This document shows, piece by piece, positions 49,816-61,450 of a DNA stretch of 64,000 nt. The notes under the pieces are model-generated. The model saw only the letters and a program-made list of their open reading frames with translations. It was not told where the DNA came from and did not search any database. A program made the translations under genes and the position numbers. The stretch covers positions 1-64,000 of the forward strand of contig JACATO010001008.1 in assembly GCA_018389105.1 (NCBI GenBank), written 5' to 3'. Position 1 is the stretch's first letter; every line of letters starts with the position of its first letter. The stretch is from Nautilus pompilius. Lineage: Eukaryota; Mollusca; Cephalopoda; Nautilida; Nautilidae.

Positions 49816-51399
49816 AGCGATATTAATTGGGTGTGATGATAGTTATCGCTAGGTGATCATGCCGATGGACCGGGATAGCTTCCGGTGGGTCACCTTCTTT
49901 AAAAAAGCTGATATGTTATCCTGTGGCTGATAACTGGGGGGGGGGTTGTTATATTGTTCTGAGCAAATATAAAACAGGCATTCTTAACAAATTTATCTTT
50001 TCTTTGTGTGTGTCTACTAATAACTATGGTCGAGACCGGATAAGTTTGTAGCTTAGTTTTCTTTTCGTTTCTTTTCATCTTCCTGGCGTCATTTTCACAT
50101 TTGGAGGAAAGCCTTCTGATGATGGTTTTACACGTCTCAGTGTGGGTGGGTGTGAACACGATCCCTGATTCCGTGGCCGAGATATGGAATCACGAAAGCC
50201 CAATTATTCGTTGTTTTTGTTTTAAAAAAGAAAAAAATAGTTTATCGTATCTACATGTAAAATGTGAAAAATCCTTATATTTCAGGGCAAAACTATCGTT
50301 ATTTTACATTAGACGTTGGCCAACAAAGGAACGAGTAAAGTGGGGGGCGCTATAAATCCGGATAAAGAATAATAATACTAATAATTATTTTAAAAAAAAA
50401 AAGACAACGCAAAGTTTAGGAGAGACACTAAAAAACCAGCTGTGGCAGTTGTCTGAATGAAGGTTCATTAACTCTGCCAAGACTCGGCTCACGATGACAA
50501 GTTGGGAAAGATAAAGAAATTCTAATAAATTCTTTTTCTGCTATTCAGTAAGAATCCTGCTATAAAAGAATATATATATATAAGTTTTCCAATTTACTTT
50601 TGTGGTGCAATTTGCAGAGTTACCTTTGAACAAACAAGGTTTTCGATATTCCAACTTGCTTGTTTTCCAAGAAAATGGTTTGGATAATTGCAGATTTGTA
50701 GAATCGATGTCTAGCATTGGCGCCAGGTTTATTACTGTATTAATTTTTTTTGTGTGTGTGTGTTTTGAGTAACTGAAAGAGTGGAAACTTTTTATTGATG
50801 AATTTTAACAGGGGGGTCCGAGAAAAAAACGTATCTAAACAAACTAATATCACGTATAAAAATCATAAATATCAAAAAACATAGTAGTAACACCGGAAAT
50901 GCAGTGATAATTTATTTTAAAAAAAATTATTATTTAAACACGTGGCATTTAAAAGGCAACTACATTATTATAAACATTAGTTTATTTTCAAATTAAAATC
51001 TCGCAATTTAATTTCCATCTTTCTTGAACTGCATTTCGTTGCATTTGCTGACTTAGTAAAACTGCCGCTGCCGAAGTCGGAAAGAAGGGCCGAGTAGTTT
51101 GTCCTTGCTGAATTTTGCAAAACGTCTATCTGGTTTATCTTTAGGCGAAAGTAGCTTTTTCTCTTTTTAATGTTGCAATTGGTTTCTGTCGTTGTGTCTC
51201 CAAAGTGTCTTCCTTTATGGCTACTCTTTCCCCCTTCAGATTGGCATCTCCTGCCTGTCCCTGCCTTTATTTCCCTTATCTTCTGTTTTGGATAGTTTTC
51301 TTTTCCCATAAAGTTCTAGAAGATGAGCCAATTTGTTTTCTTAACTTTCCGCGAGGAGTTTCACTTTAATTCTGAATGCATCAGTGTGGTTCATCGGAG

Positions 51400-52262
51400 T
51401 TGAGAAAAGAATTCATTCGCCTTGAATTCGCGTATTCACGTTATTCAAGTGAGTCGTGATGATATGTGTCGGATCGGATCGCTGAGCCATTTTCCATCAT
51501 TCAAACAATCAGTCATCTGGAAGCTCCACTATTCTCACAGAGAGATTTTATCACTGTTGACCGGAGTTTAGAAAACCGCTGCGACATTTTTGCTTTTGAT
51601 AACCGCCGAATGCCGCGATGAAGTAGCGGCTCAGCTAATTTCCGAAACTGACAGCGATTTTGTGTCCCAGCCCGAACTTTATCAACGCATCGCACAGCAG
51701 AACTCTTATTACCATTTAAAAAAAACCCAACCTTTACGATGCCTCCTCGCGTATAGACCGACGGTACTTAAGTATGTCCACGTTTAGGACATTTCTCCAC
51801 TAGAGCCACACAACCGAGATGCCCGCCAACCACAGCTGGCGCTCCCTCGGTGAGCACACTTTCGAATTTCAAGTAATCCATTGAGGCTATAACCTTTCCG
51901 AACAAATCAACCCCCCTTTGTTGCTGAGTTCGGCGACTCCGGGCTAAGAGGTTCCTCGATTATTTCAAAGGTCTCATTGACACAGCGAATAAACACTGAG
52001 CCGAACTCTGTCGAATTTACCAGTATCAAGAGCAAAACGTGCACTTCTCTGCATGACACTTTATCTGTTCACCCACACCTTCAGCCATTTCATGTTATTC
52101 CTCTCATCGATGTATTTTGCGAAAGAGAGATTGACCAAATCTTTCTGATTTTGTGGAATCGGCCAAAATTCGGGATTGCTATCATAAAGTCTATCTCCCA
52201 TCTGACTAAAACTTCCCTATTCGCGCAAGCAGCAGTTTCATAACGATATCTGTCAACTGTCC
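51400..52262 (-). pseudogene. hAT transposase relic, GTF2IRD2-like, reverse strand
   Basis: On the minus strand, LLLARIGKF followed by SDG (about 52205-52242) matches the ARTGKPFSDGEF block. GVDLFGKVIASMDYLKFESV and TEGAPAVVGGHLGCVALVEK (about 51795-51900) match the TDGAPAMVG block that is diagnostic for this family. LAEPLLHRGIRRLSKAKMSQ (about 51570-51650) matches the LYHTEVRWLSRGKVL block. Multiple stops and frame changes. A weak continuation may run to about 51000. Confidence 0.7.
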
Positions 52263-52621
52263 GGGCCCTTTTTTTTTAAACGAACGTCTGCTGAAACCTA
52301 AGTGATACTTTTTTTTTTCTTCTGTATCTTCATTTCAATGGAGAATTCCTCGTCAGTAGGTTCATGATTTCGACTGCCACTGCAGCTTTACACAAAGATA
52401 CTAACAGATGCTTTGATTTCTCAGCCTTACGTTTCCAAATCTGCGCCATATTTCAAGGGATTATATATTCTCTTCATGTTTACCTTTCGATGGCACCGGT
52501 TTTCGTAAGTTCAGGGTTCAATACATTTTTAGAACAATTTAAAATCAATAAATAAAATATATGAACAAAAAGATGGCCCCATTGACATGTTACAAACCAA
52601 CTGCTCGGTAAGATCGCGCAT

Positions 52622-52665
52622 TATTGGCCGTGACGTCACTATCGATTTCCCGGAACACGTGCCTA
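52622..52665. promoter_or_regulatory. Composite site cluster: ATTGG, CRE palindrome and CACGTG
   Basis: Within 44 bases are ATTGG (inverted CCAAT), an exact TGACGTCA (52631-52638) and CACGTG, in otherwise unique CpG-containing sequence. This is a typical bZIP/bHLH promoter grammar. No adjacent gene found; it lies just upstream of the minus-strand hAT relic and could be that element's promoter. Confidence 0.25.
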
Positions 52666-52821
52666 CGACTGGCGTACGCCAACAACTTCTGGAACTGCTC
52701 AGCCATTCGAGGAAATTTTCCAGACATTTTTCATATTGAAAATAGTGTGTGTGGAGAAAGAACAACAGTTTGTGTCTCTATCTTTATATAGTTGTTTTGT
52801 TCGGTTTTTAGGATACAGTAA

Positions 52822-52945
52822 GTGGAATGGATTGCTAAAGCCGAGGGCCGGAGTTCGAATCTTGGTCGGGGACCTGCTCGGTTTGGTGTACCACCTCTCT
52901 GGCCTGTTTTACGCCTGGCTTCTCGGTTTCCTTCCACCTCTATAA
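52822..52945 (+). repeat. SINE-like fragment with B box
   Basis: GGAGTTCGAATCTTG (B box near 52850) with a 5'-truncated head. The body GGTTTGGTGTACCACCTC, ending TTTCCTTCCACCTC, resembles the 7.0-kb copy. Confidence 0.45.
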
Positions 52946-53210
52946 ACATATATATATATGGTAGAGATTTCTCTGCCTGGGTCAAAAGCTCTGAGCCTTG
53001 TGCAGCGCAGGATTCACGAGACCTCCTAACGGACAACAACGGCACTAAGTTCTCCAACCAGAGTTGTCTCCCTTGTAGACGTTGGCGGTACCAGAAATTT
53101 AAAAAAATAAATAATGATCGGAATATAATTTAGCCGCGTATACTTTCCAGGCAAATGGATTTGCATGAATATGCCCGCACCCGTGCTCGGATGGAAGTTT
53201 TCAAGAAGTC

Positions 53211-53312
53211 CTAGAATTTCTCTTCAGCCCTACACACGCGATCGCGATCGTCCCCGACCAGCGTGAGCACGAACGAGAACACGAACGAGAACAATAGACG
53301 GACAGCCGTCAT
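53211..53312 (-). other. Candidate signal-peptide-coding exon start
   Basis: From an ATG at 53312 on the minus strand the frame encodes a basic start and a hydrophobic core (VRLLFSFVFSFVLTLV), followed by an acidic/basic tail and a stop. This looks like a secretory signal peptide. No clear donor site follows and no downstream exon is visible, so it may be chance. Confidence 0.15.
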
Positions 53313-54218
53313 GAGTTGGCGTCCTACTGAAGGCAGCTGCCTGATCCCTTGTTTCCAGTTCTCTTCCTCGTCGCCGTTGCTCTTTTTTTTTTTTATTATT
53401 GTTTCTTCACACGGCGATTTAAAGGGAAAAAAATAACGCTGGGCTTGTTGTTGCTTAGCAATTTTTCGAAATATACAATTTCTTTTTCTATGTTTATTCG
53501 CAACGTATGGGAGTTGGGGGGAAAGAACGGTTGGTCTCGGCCGTAAACAAACCTGAAACACGTCTGTTGTCAGCTTGAATACAAAGAGAACGCGGCCGGA
53601 AGGGAAAGAGGAGAAAAAAGTAGGGGAGGGAAATGTTAAACATATGTCCACCGAAGAATGTGTGACTTTACAATTATCCGATGTAGGAAGGGAGAAGTTG
53701 TTACTCGGATTACTATATTTCTGAGTTCGTGATGAATATCACTTCCTTGAACAATAGATAAACAAATACAGAAAGGAGGGGCTAGGGACGCTTTAGGGAG
53801 ACACCTCACCCTTAGAATTCAGTAGGTTCAGAGTAAACAATAGACCCCACCCACTCTCCACGCACAAACTTGACGATAATTTAATTTATGGTTCATTTAT
53901 CTTCGTCTTTTCACCTAAAATATTTTTTAAAAAAAAATATTATTTCCGTTGACCAGACCCTATATCTAATCAACACACTCGTGATGCAAAACAGGCGGGG
54001 TCGGAGAAATAGGGACTTGTCATCTCAGAGGGTTACATTAATAAGAAGCTAACTGTGTGTAACAGCCTCTACGGCTCAACCTGCGCTGAGTAATATGGTG
54101 GGTTTGGGTGGTAATAAGGTGTAAATGCACCCAGGTGGCATAAATGGAGCATATCATCATTTTAAGCATCATCAGTGTACATGATGAATGTTTGCTTGCT
54201 GTAAAGCTACATGGTAGT

Positions 54219-54220
<2 letters not shown>

Positions 54221-54274
<54 letters not shown>
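54221..54274 (+). repeat. (CA)n microsatellite
   Basis: About 27 uninterrupted CA units. Confidence 0.95.
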
Positions 54275-54277
<3 letters not shown>

Positions 54278-54897
54278 TATACCTCAACTGATATTTTAAA
54301 AATAATAATTTTTTAAAAACTTTTCCCTTAAAAAGTCTTTGCTAGTAATGAGTTAGGGATTTGTCTAAATCGGTCGGTAGAGATCCAGGTGAGGGGGGGG
54401 GGGTGACAGAACATTGGTTCCGATGTCATTTTTGGACAATAAAAGGTAAAAACCGCACTGGCCGATTTTTAAAAACAGATTCATATCCAGGGGTCCGACT
54501 AGTGGCGTAACTCCAATACGGCAGGCGTCTAAGGGCCCCGAGGGTTCGGTTTTGGGCCCCGAATCTTCTTCTGGGGTACCAAACTGGTTTTCTATACAAT
54601 ATCTCGCTGGCGCACACCCTCTTTAAAGCTCTTTATTATTAGGTTTCGCATAAATTACTAACCGATAATAGATAATGAAGTAATATTATGAACCGATAAC
54701 AAAATTTATTTAACTAGTAAGCTAGATATTTAGGAGATAAATTATAATTAACAAGTAAAGCGAGATGAATGGGCTTCTGCGTTAGCGAAGTCGTCGATTA
54801 ACGATTTGACGTCCAGCTTCACGAAGAAACAATTGTGCAATGCAAACATTGCGGAATTTCGAACCACATGGGGGGGGTACCCTACGGGTGTTTTGTT

Positions 54898-55712
54898 ATC
54901 GATTGTTGTTTACCACGGTTCTATGTAATGGCGTCGACCCTAACCTCCCTCTATCGGTTGTCGTTTACCACGGTTCTATGTAATTGCGTCGATCCTAACC
55001 TCCCTCTATCGATTGTCGCTTACCACGGTTCTATGTAATGGCGTCGACCCTAACCTCCCTCTATCGATTGTCGCTTACCACGGTTCTATGTAATGGCGTC
55101 GATCCTAACCTCCCTCTATCGGTTGTCGTTTACCACGGCTCTATGTAATGGCGTCGATCCTAACCTTCCTCTATCAGTTGTCGCTTACCACGGTTCTATG
55201 TAATGGCGTCGACTCTAACCTTCCTCTATCGGTTGTCGTTTACCACGGCTCTATGTAATGGCTCGACCTTAACCTTCCTCTATCGGCTGTTGCATACCAC
55301 GGTTCTATGTAATGGCGTCGACCCTAACCTTCCTCTATCGATTGTCGCTTACCACGGCTCTATGTAATGGCGTCGACCCTAACCTTCCTCTATCGATTGT
55401 CGCTTACCACGGCTCTATGTAATGGCGTCGACCCTAACCTTCCTCTATCGATTGTCGCTTACCACGGCTCTATGTAATGGCTCGACCTTAACCTTCCTCT
55501 ATCGGCTGTTGCATACCACGGTTCTATGTAATGGCGTCGACCCTAACCTTCCTCTATCGATTGTCGCTTACCACGGCTCTATGTAATGGCGTCGACCCTA
55601 ACCTTCCTCTATCGATTGTCGCTTATCACGGTTCTATGTGATGGCGTCGACCCTAACCTCCCTCTATCGATTGTCGCTTACCACGGTTCTATGCAACCGC
55701 GTCGATTCTAAA
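54898..55712 (+). repeat. 55-bp minisatellite/satellite block, about 15 copies
   Basis: Unit CTATGTAATGGCGTCGACCC followed by TAACCTCCCTCTATCGATTG and TCGCTTACCACGGTT. Copies differ by a few bases (CGATTG/CGGTTG, CTTACC/TTTACC, GGTTC/GGCTC). Two 54-bp variants with GGCTCGACCTTAACC occur at 55260 and 55480, 219 bases apart, marking a higher-order repeat of four units. Both edges decay. Confidence 0.95.
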
Positions 55713-55884
55713 TAACTGGTTTTATTATAAATTTTTTGTTACGAATTTTCTTGTGAATGTATTTGACGCTAAGCAACGTACTTTTCACATAAACTTATAC
55801 CGCTTCAAGTCGCATGTTGTTCATCTCTTTTACTTGTCGAACCCCTGAGCTAACTTTCAAGGTCTTAAGGAGGCTTCTCAGCAG

Positions 55885-56085
55885 TGAGCTGGAAGGGCGA
55901 AGTGTTGGGTATCAGTCCTAGTTGTCGCCCAGCGGGGAAGAGTTATCCATGAAAGCTTTTTTTGAATGTGGTAGGTGAGAGGTGGAGGGATTGGGAGAAA
56001 CCCCGGAGAGCCCACAGGAAGGCACAGGAAAGCAAGAAAAAAATCACACCTCGGACCCATTAGACTCCAGTCATGGCGAGCGATC
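55885..56085 (-). repeat. Possible SINE body fragment, reverse strand
   Basis: Minus strand CTCCGGGGTTTCTCCCAATC and pyrimidine-rich flanks resemble the body type of tRNA-derived SINEs, but no promoter boxes are present. Weak assignment. Confidence 0.2.
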
Positions 56086-56889
56086 GCGCCCGCTATTCAT
56101 TATGTTAGCCCGTTAAGATGGTTACTTAAAAACAAATTATAGAGTGCGACTGCCTGATAACACCGAGGAAGCTAAGATACTGATACTAAAACCTGAAGCC
56201 CCCCCCCGCGTTAATGTGACAACAGAAATTTATTGTCTGCTTGAAACCGAACGAAGCATGGATGGTCGACTGTGGTATCACCAACGAGCTCGGTCGTTTT
56301 AATTTCTGTCGTGCGTTCGGACAAGCGAAGCGCAACAGATATTCTTACTGACACCCACGTGACGAAATAACAACTCTCGTGGCGATTATTTCTAACAAAT
56401 ATCAATAAAAGCGGGCAACAAAACATATCTTGCCCTACGGAAGCAAGAGAGATCTTTTCCGCGGCAATAAAACGGACAACTTTTCTAGTGGAGCGCGTCA
56501 GACTGGACCATCATCACTCAAAACACGCTCGTCCCAGAAAGCTGAAGTCTCTCTCCGATACCTTTATCCAACACACTCTGTTTCCCATCTAAACAGTCTC
56601 GGCGAGATGCAAAGCTTCGGACCGAGTCGTCGTCGTCACCCATTGTGTTAGCGAATACTTCGACTGGGCAAAAACAAAACAAAAAAAAAAAAGATACTTC
56701 GAGAAAGATTTATAGATGACAGCTGCTTTATTCAGCCAGAAAGGGAGGGGCTGATTGGCTTGTAAAAGCTGTGATTATAGCGATTTCTATTTGTTTGTTA
56801 TTGGTAGTCAAACCCAGACTACTAACCCCTCCCTTCCCCCATCTTTCCTCGGCTTTCCCGAATTTCTGACGTAAACAGATACTTTTCTG

Positions 56890-57015
56890 TAAACGCAGAC
56901 AGCGGCCAGGATAATTGGAAAATTCGGAAAACCCATTAAGCTTTATAAATCGCAGGAAATTGGATGATTTATAAAATTAAAGAAAATGGGCCATTTTCTG
57001 TCCACATCGAATTAG
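56890..57015. other. Non-repetitive island, possible conserved non-coding element
   Basis: AGGATAATTGG, CCCATTAAGCTTTATAAATC and GATGATTTATAAAATTAAAG give several homeodomain-like cores; no coding frame. Confidence 0.2.
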
Positions 57016-57325
57016 GTTTTGGTTTCGGGCTATCGGTCTTAAATAGCCATGTTTCTACTTATTTCGCGTTGGACATTGAACAAAAATAAAAAAAAACTCG
57101 CGGGTTTGTAATATATTTTTACTTTATATATTGGAAGTAAACGTATTAGAAATATTGTCGAAATCGCAGACTATTTTGGAAGGATCCAATCCGTTCTACA
57201 AAAATGCACAAATTTGTTGATGGATTTTTCTAGATTCATCTCTTAAACGGGTTCCGATCATTTTCGGAAAAGCAAAAGCACGAATCGGCTAAACGATTCT
57301 AGCTCGCTCGCTCTATTGAGTATTA

Positions 57326-57357
57326 AAACAACAACAACAACAACAACAACAGCAACA
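57326..57357 (+). repeat. (CAA)n microsatellite
   Basis: About nine CAA units with one CAG. Confidence 0.9.
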
Positions 57358-58307
57358 GGTAAGCAATTCTTTGATTCTTTGATATGTTCCAATGTATCGT
57401 CAAAAGTATCGCTATTCTGTAGGTGCAATCTCGCTTAAACTTTAGGTTCTGCAAATTTTTAGACCATGTATATTTATTGTATCAATTGTAGATTTTTTAA
57501 ATTGGTTATTTATGCCGACAATACGTGTGAAGCCAAATATATAAACCGCTCTTCTGGTTTATCCTTTCCAGCATCTTTATTAACAGCTGATCACATGGAA
57601 CAATTTTTTAAAAAATGACAATTAACCACAAAGGTTTATTTTATTTTAGAATTTTTTTTTTTAAATAGTCAATAATTTTAAAGTATATTAATAGTGAATA
57701 AGATCTATTCCAATGATAAATTTACTAATCACTTATTTCTAAATGCTCATGTGGAAAAATTGTTTTGCTTTTTTTTAAGGAAGTGTATGGATGTTATTGG
57801 CGTCGGAACCAATGGTAGCTCCATACGAAAGCTTTTAATTCAATATTCTCAAATCGATACTTCGAAGACGGCCATATTGTGAGTGCGAGCTCTTCTGGAT
57901 AATTGTTTGTATTCATCTTGACAGAAGAGCTCGCGTGTTTCAAATCATCCAAGTTTTAAATTTATTGAAATTTTCTAAAATTAATAATACGGATAAGTTA
58001 ATACAAAGAAGAAAAAACACGATTATAACTAAGAAATACATTAATTTGCTCTACGAATAGTCTTCTTGCTTTATTATTTTTTAACTGACAGCTTCTCATA
58101 AAATAAAACCAAGAATTTTGGGACCATCAGCATTAATCCTATTGTTTTTAGGAACTGGATTCCATCCCCCTTTCAATGGACAGTACAAATAACCTGTAGA
58201 TCTCAAATGGATATCGTGTGTAAATGTTATTAAGGAGCAGCCGTCCTTCACACATTTAAATATGAAAAGAAAAGGGAAACAATCGAAAACGAATTTTTAA
58301 AAAATAA

Positions 58308-58385
58308 ATCCGTCTGACCTAGAATCGAACCCGAAACAGTTGTTACCCGTTCAACGGTGTTTTACTCACCTTCAAATTATTTATT
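58308..58385 (-). repeat. tRNA-like fragment, reverse strand
   Basis: Minus strand B box GGGTTCGATTCT (complement of 58321-58332), preceded by a degenerate anticodon arm. No good A box. Confidence 0.35.
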
Positions 58386-59656
58386 ATCTACTAAACTTGT
58401 CGATAATTTTCTTACATTTTTTTTTTTTTTTTTAACCGTGGAACTTTCTTCCTTTTAAATAACTGGTTGTGATCGTGTCGCGCTCGAATCTCACACCGGT
58501 CCTATACACTGAAATTATACAGAATACGTAATATTTTTTGGCTGTGTATAAGAACAACGTCTTGCAAAATCCATTTTGATAATATCTTTCAATATTATTG
58601 AAGTAGGGAACGCATGATTGATTTTTTTTTTAGGTAAATCGAGCATTTGATAACCTTTTCTACGTCAGACGAAATATACATCTAAAGAAGATTCTGATGT
58701 TAAAGAAAGAAAACGGAAGGACATTCTGCTTGCTGATCTAAAATCTAACTCTTCTAGAAGGGTTTTGTAAAAACTATCCAATCAGTGCGCATCGAATCTC
58801 TCTAAGTATGGATTTATTTAACGTTCAGCAGCGAAATTAAAACCATAAATTGATAATAAATGAACCACGGTTATCAAATGGTTTTATTGGCCATTAGAAT
58901 ACAAACTGAGAAACTACAGATGTTCTCTATTTCTCAATTTATACCTTATTAATTTAAAGTGGTAAATGGTGCTAATTTTAAATTAAAGCGAATGCTTTTA
59001 GAATTTCCAATGCAACATTAATGTAAAAAGAAAAAGATTTTAAAACAAAACTTCTATAATTACGACTTCCCTAGATTGGACTGTCTGCGGCGCTTCTGCT
59101 TGAAATCTGCAGACCTCACGCAGTCAAGCAGGCAAAACAACTCCCAATATATCAGCTTCGCTTCGAGAAGCGACAGAAAGTTGAGATTCAGTTTCACATA
59201 AGGCTGAGTCATTTTCACGCTATTCTGGCTATCTTCCCCCCCACTAACTGGTTTGCACGGCTAGTCCTTATTCCGACTCCTCTTTACTTTAATTACGAGA
59301 AGAAGAAAATAAAAACCTGAAAAAAGTTTTTCTTTCTTTCCACAATCTCCCGAATGATGTGGAAATCTCCCTGTAATTAAACATCGTCAGTTGCCAGCTG
59401 TCGTACTTGCTCATATAACTTTAACTAGCGCTGTCCGAAAGATCAGATTCTAGAGTTATTTCGTGTTAAAATAACTTATACAGTACTCTTCAGAATCATT
59501 TTATGGCTTTTTGAAACTATAATATCTTTAGGGATAACTGCTTTAACTTAGCAAATGAAAAGAAAAACAACTTTTGAAATTATACGTAGGGTGACCGGGA
59601 TAGTTTATAGCACCATTAATTGTTAATTAAGCGTATATCGAAGCTAAACAATGTAC

Positions 59657-60234
59657 ATGACGTCGATTATAACCACAACTATAGTAATCGTATGACGTCA
59701 ATCATAACCACAACTATAGTAATTGTATGACGTCAATTATAACCACAACTATAGTAATCATATGACGTCAATTATAACAACAACTATAGTAATCATATGA
59801 CGTCAATTATAACCACAACTATAGTAATCGTATAACGTCAATTATAACCACAACTATAGTAATCATATGATGTCAATTATAACCACAACTATAGTAATCA
59901 TATGACGTCAATTATAACCACAACTATAGTAATCGTATGACGTCAATTATAACCACAACTATAGTAATCGTATGACGTCAATCATAACCACAACTATAGT
60001 AATCGTATGACGTCAATTATAACCAAAACTATAGTAATCGTATGACGTCAATTATAACCACAACTATAGTAATCATATGACGTCAATTATAACCACAACT
60101 ATAGTAATCGTATGACGTCAATTATAACCACAACTATAGTAACCGTATGACGTCAATTATAACCACAACTATAGTAATCGTATGACGTCGATTATAACCA
60201 CAACTATAGTAATCATATGACGTCAATTATAACT
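59657..60234 (+). repeat. 35-bp satellite block, 17 units
   Basis: Unit TATGACGTCAATTATAACCA plus CAACTATAGTAATCG. I count 17 units (the last partial), with one to three differences each. Thirteen keep the exact palindrome TGACGTCA; the others have CGTCG, AACGTCA or GATGTCA. Confidence 0.95.
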
Positions 60235-60796
60235 CTATGCATGAATTTAATTTAAAACTACCACTGTTGTAACAATTAACTTCGGTGATTTCCTTTATAC
60301 AAACAACTATGCAAAAATTAGGCAAATGTATATGTTAATGTGTTATAATTTCTGAAAATGGGCAGGAAATAATTTGAAAATAAAGAATTGGTGTTAAATG
60401 AATATTCATTATTTATTAATAGTAAGTAATGAGGTAATATGGACTCCGCTGCTGACCTATGAGGGTTCAAAGAAAACAACAAATAGTAAAGACAGGGTTC
60501 TTTCCCTCTCGGTCTTTGAGGTTTTGCCAATGCCGCGGTTCTGAGAAACGTGGCCGGGTGCACCAGAACAGTCAATAGTAGAGTTAATAGTGAAGATATA
60601 AGGCTAGACGCTCTGTGCGACTGCCACAACTGTTACCAAGATGCGCGAACCAACAATGACGCCTTTGTGCGCACAGCGGCATAGTTATTAGGGTCTGCGG
60701 GCCGAGGCCAGAGCGTACATCGAAAGTAAGTTTCCTCTTCAGTTCCGTGGAGAGCCGCGCGAAAGTTTAAAGAAAACGAAAACGAACCAAACTTAC

Positions 60797-60918
60797 CGCG
60801 AGTTTCTTCAGGGGCGATCTTTCTTGGAACCACCCCAGCCGTACTCAGGTAATTCGCCCGGTCGCCAATCAAAGGTCTCAACACCATTCCCTCTTCCAGC
60901 TGTGAAATGTCCTTAGAC
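60797..60918 (-). other. Candidate internal coding exon, 122 bp
   Basis: On the minus strand a C-rich pyrimidine tract leads to an acceptor (GACGTTTGTAG, cut after 60919). The 122 bases are open in one frame, encoding QLEEGMVLRPLIGDRANYLS and GVVPRKIAPEETR. They end at CGCG with the strong donor GTAAGT. Amino acid composition is protein-like, unlike nearby chance frames. I do not recognise a family, and no partner exon was found. It could be an exon of an unseen minus-strand gene or chance. Confidence 0.25.
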
Positions 60919-61109
60919 CTACAAACGTCGGGACAGGGGGGGGGACTTGCAAAGTGAGCGATCCCCAGTGCTGAACGAAACAACGTGTTTAATAGCTTGA
61001 ATTGGCTCTATTCCCCCCCTTATTTACACCCAGTCTTCTCCAAAATTCTGTAACCGTCATCCAGCTTCTGATCTGAGTCATCGGTTAGAGTGTCGAGTGA
61101 GCTTCCACT

Positions 61110-61450
61110 AGTTTCAGCCGATTAATGACGGCAGGAGCGGAATGTTGTTCTTAGTCTTTATTGAGTTAATACACAAACGGTTTTCTTACGTTGAAGATAT
61201 TCTTGCAATTACGTTAATGAACCGTCGCCCCCCCTCCTCCATCAGTCTCTCTATCTAATTACAGAACATCCTTATTCTCATTCCCCGTTCCTTCAATTGC
61301 CGGGCGATGGTGAGAGAACACGCTCCCGCTAATAAATGTTTATAAGCAAAGGGATTTTAATGGAATTACGCTTAATTAACGAGAGCTCGCTTTCCATCAA
61401 TATTTAATCTGCCGTCCAGCTCAGTTTGTCCGATCGACCTGTCTGGTCGG
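61110..61450. other. Non-repetitive island, possible conserved non-coding element
   Basis: Many TAAT cores (CGATTAATGACGG, TCTAATTACAG, TTACGCTTAATTAACG) embedded in moderate GC, with no open frame or repeat identity. The right part ends with GGCCACGTGACC, a palindromic E box. Confidence 0.2.

Larger units (their letters stand above)
46921..51399. other. Non-coding except microsatellites, a 44-bp minisatellite and a SINE copy
   Basis: G10-type run near 47558 and G9 run near 49937. No coding frame with motifs. The 50977-51309 minus frame adjoins the hAT relic and might be its eroded C-terminal part. Confidence 0.45.
52263..54897. other. Non-coding apart from a SINE fragment and candidate sites
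   Basis: Contains the CRE/E-box cluster at 52.6 kb, the SINE fragment at 52.8 kb, the signal-peptide-like frame at 53.2-53.3 kb and the CA microsatellite at 54.2 kb. Confidence 0.45.
55713..59656. other. Non-coding, mostly AT-rich
   Basis: Contains the SINE-body fragment (55.9 kb), C9 run near 56200, CAA microsatellite (57.3 kb), non-coding island (56.9 kb) and tRNA-like fragment (58.3 kb). The 57694-57882 frame has no motif. Confidence 0.45.

Noticed and set aside
53211..53651. Full 146-codon minus-strand frame
   Set aside because: Only its last 33 codons look like a signal peptide; the upstream part is low-complexity and Lys-rich without motifs.
54898..55712. CRISPR array
   Set aside because: Units are tandem without unique spacers, and the DNA is from an animal; the same applies to the 44-bp and 35-bp arrays.
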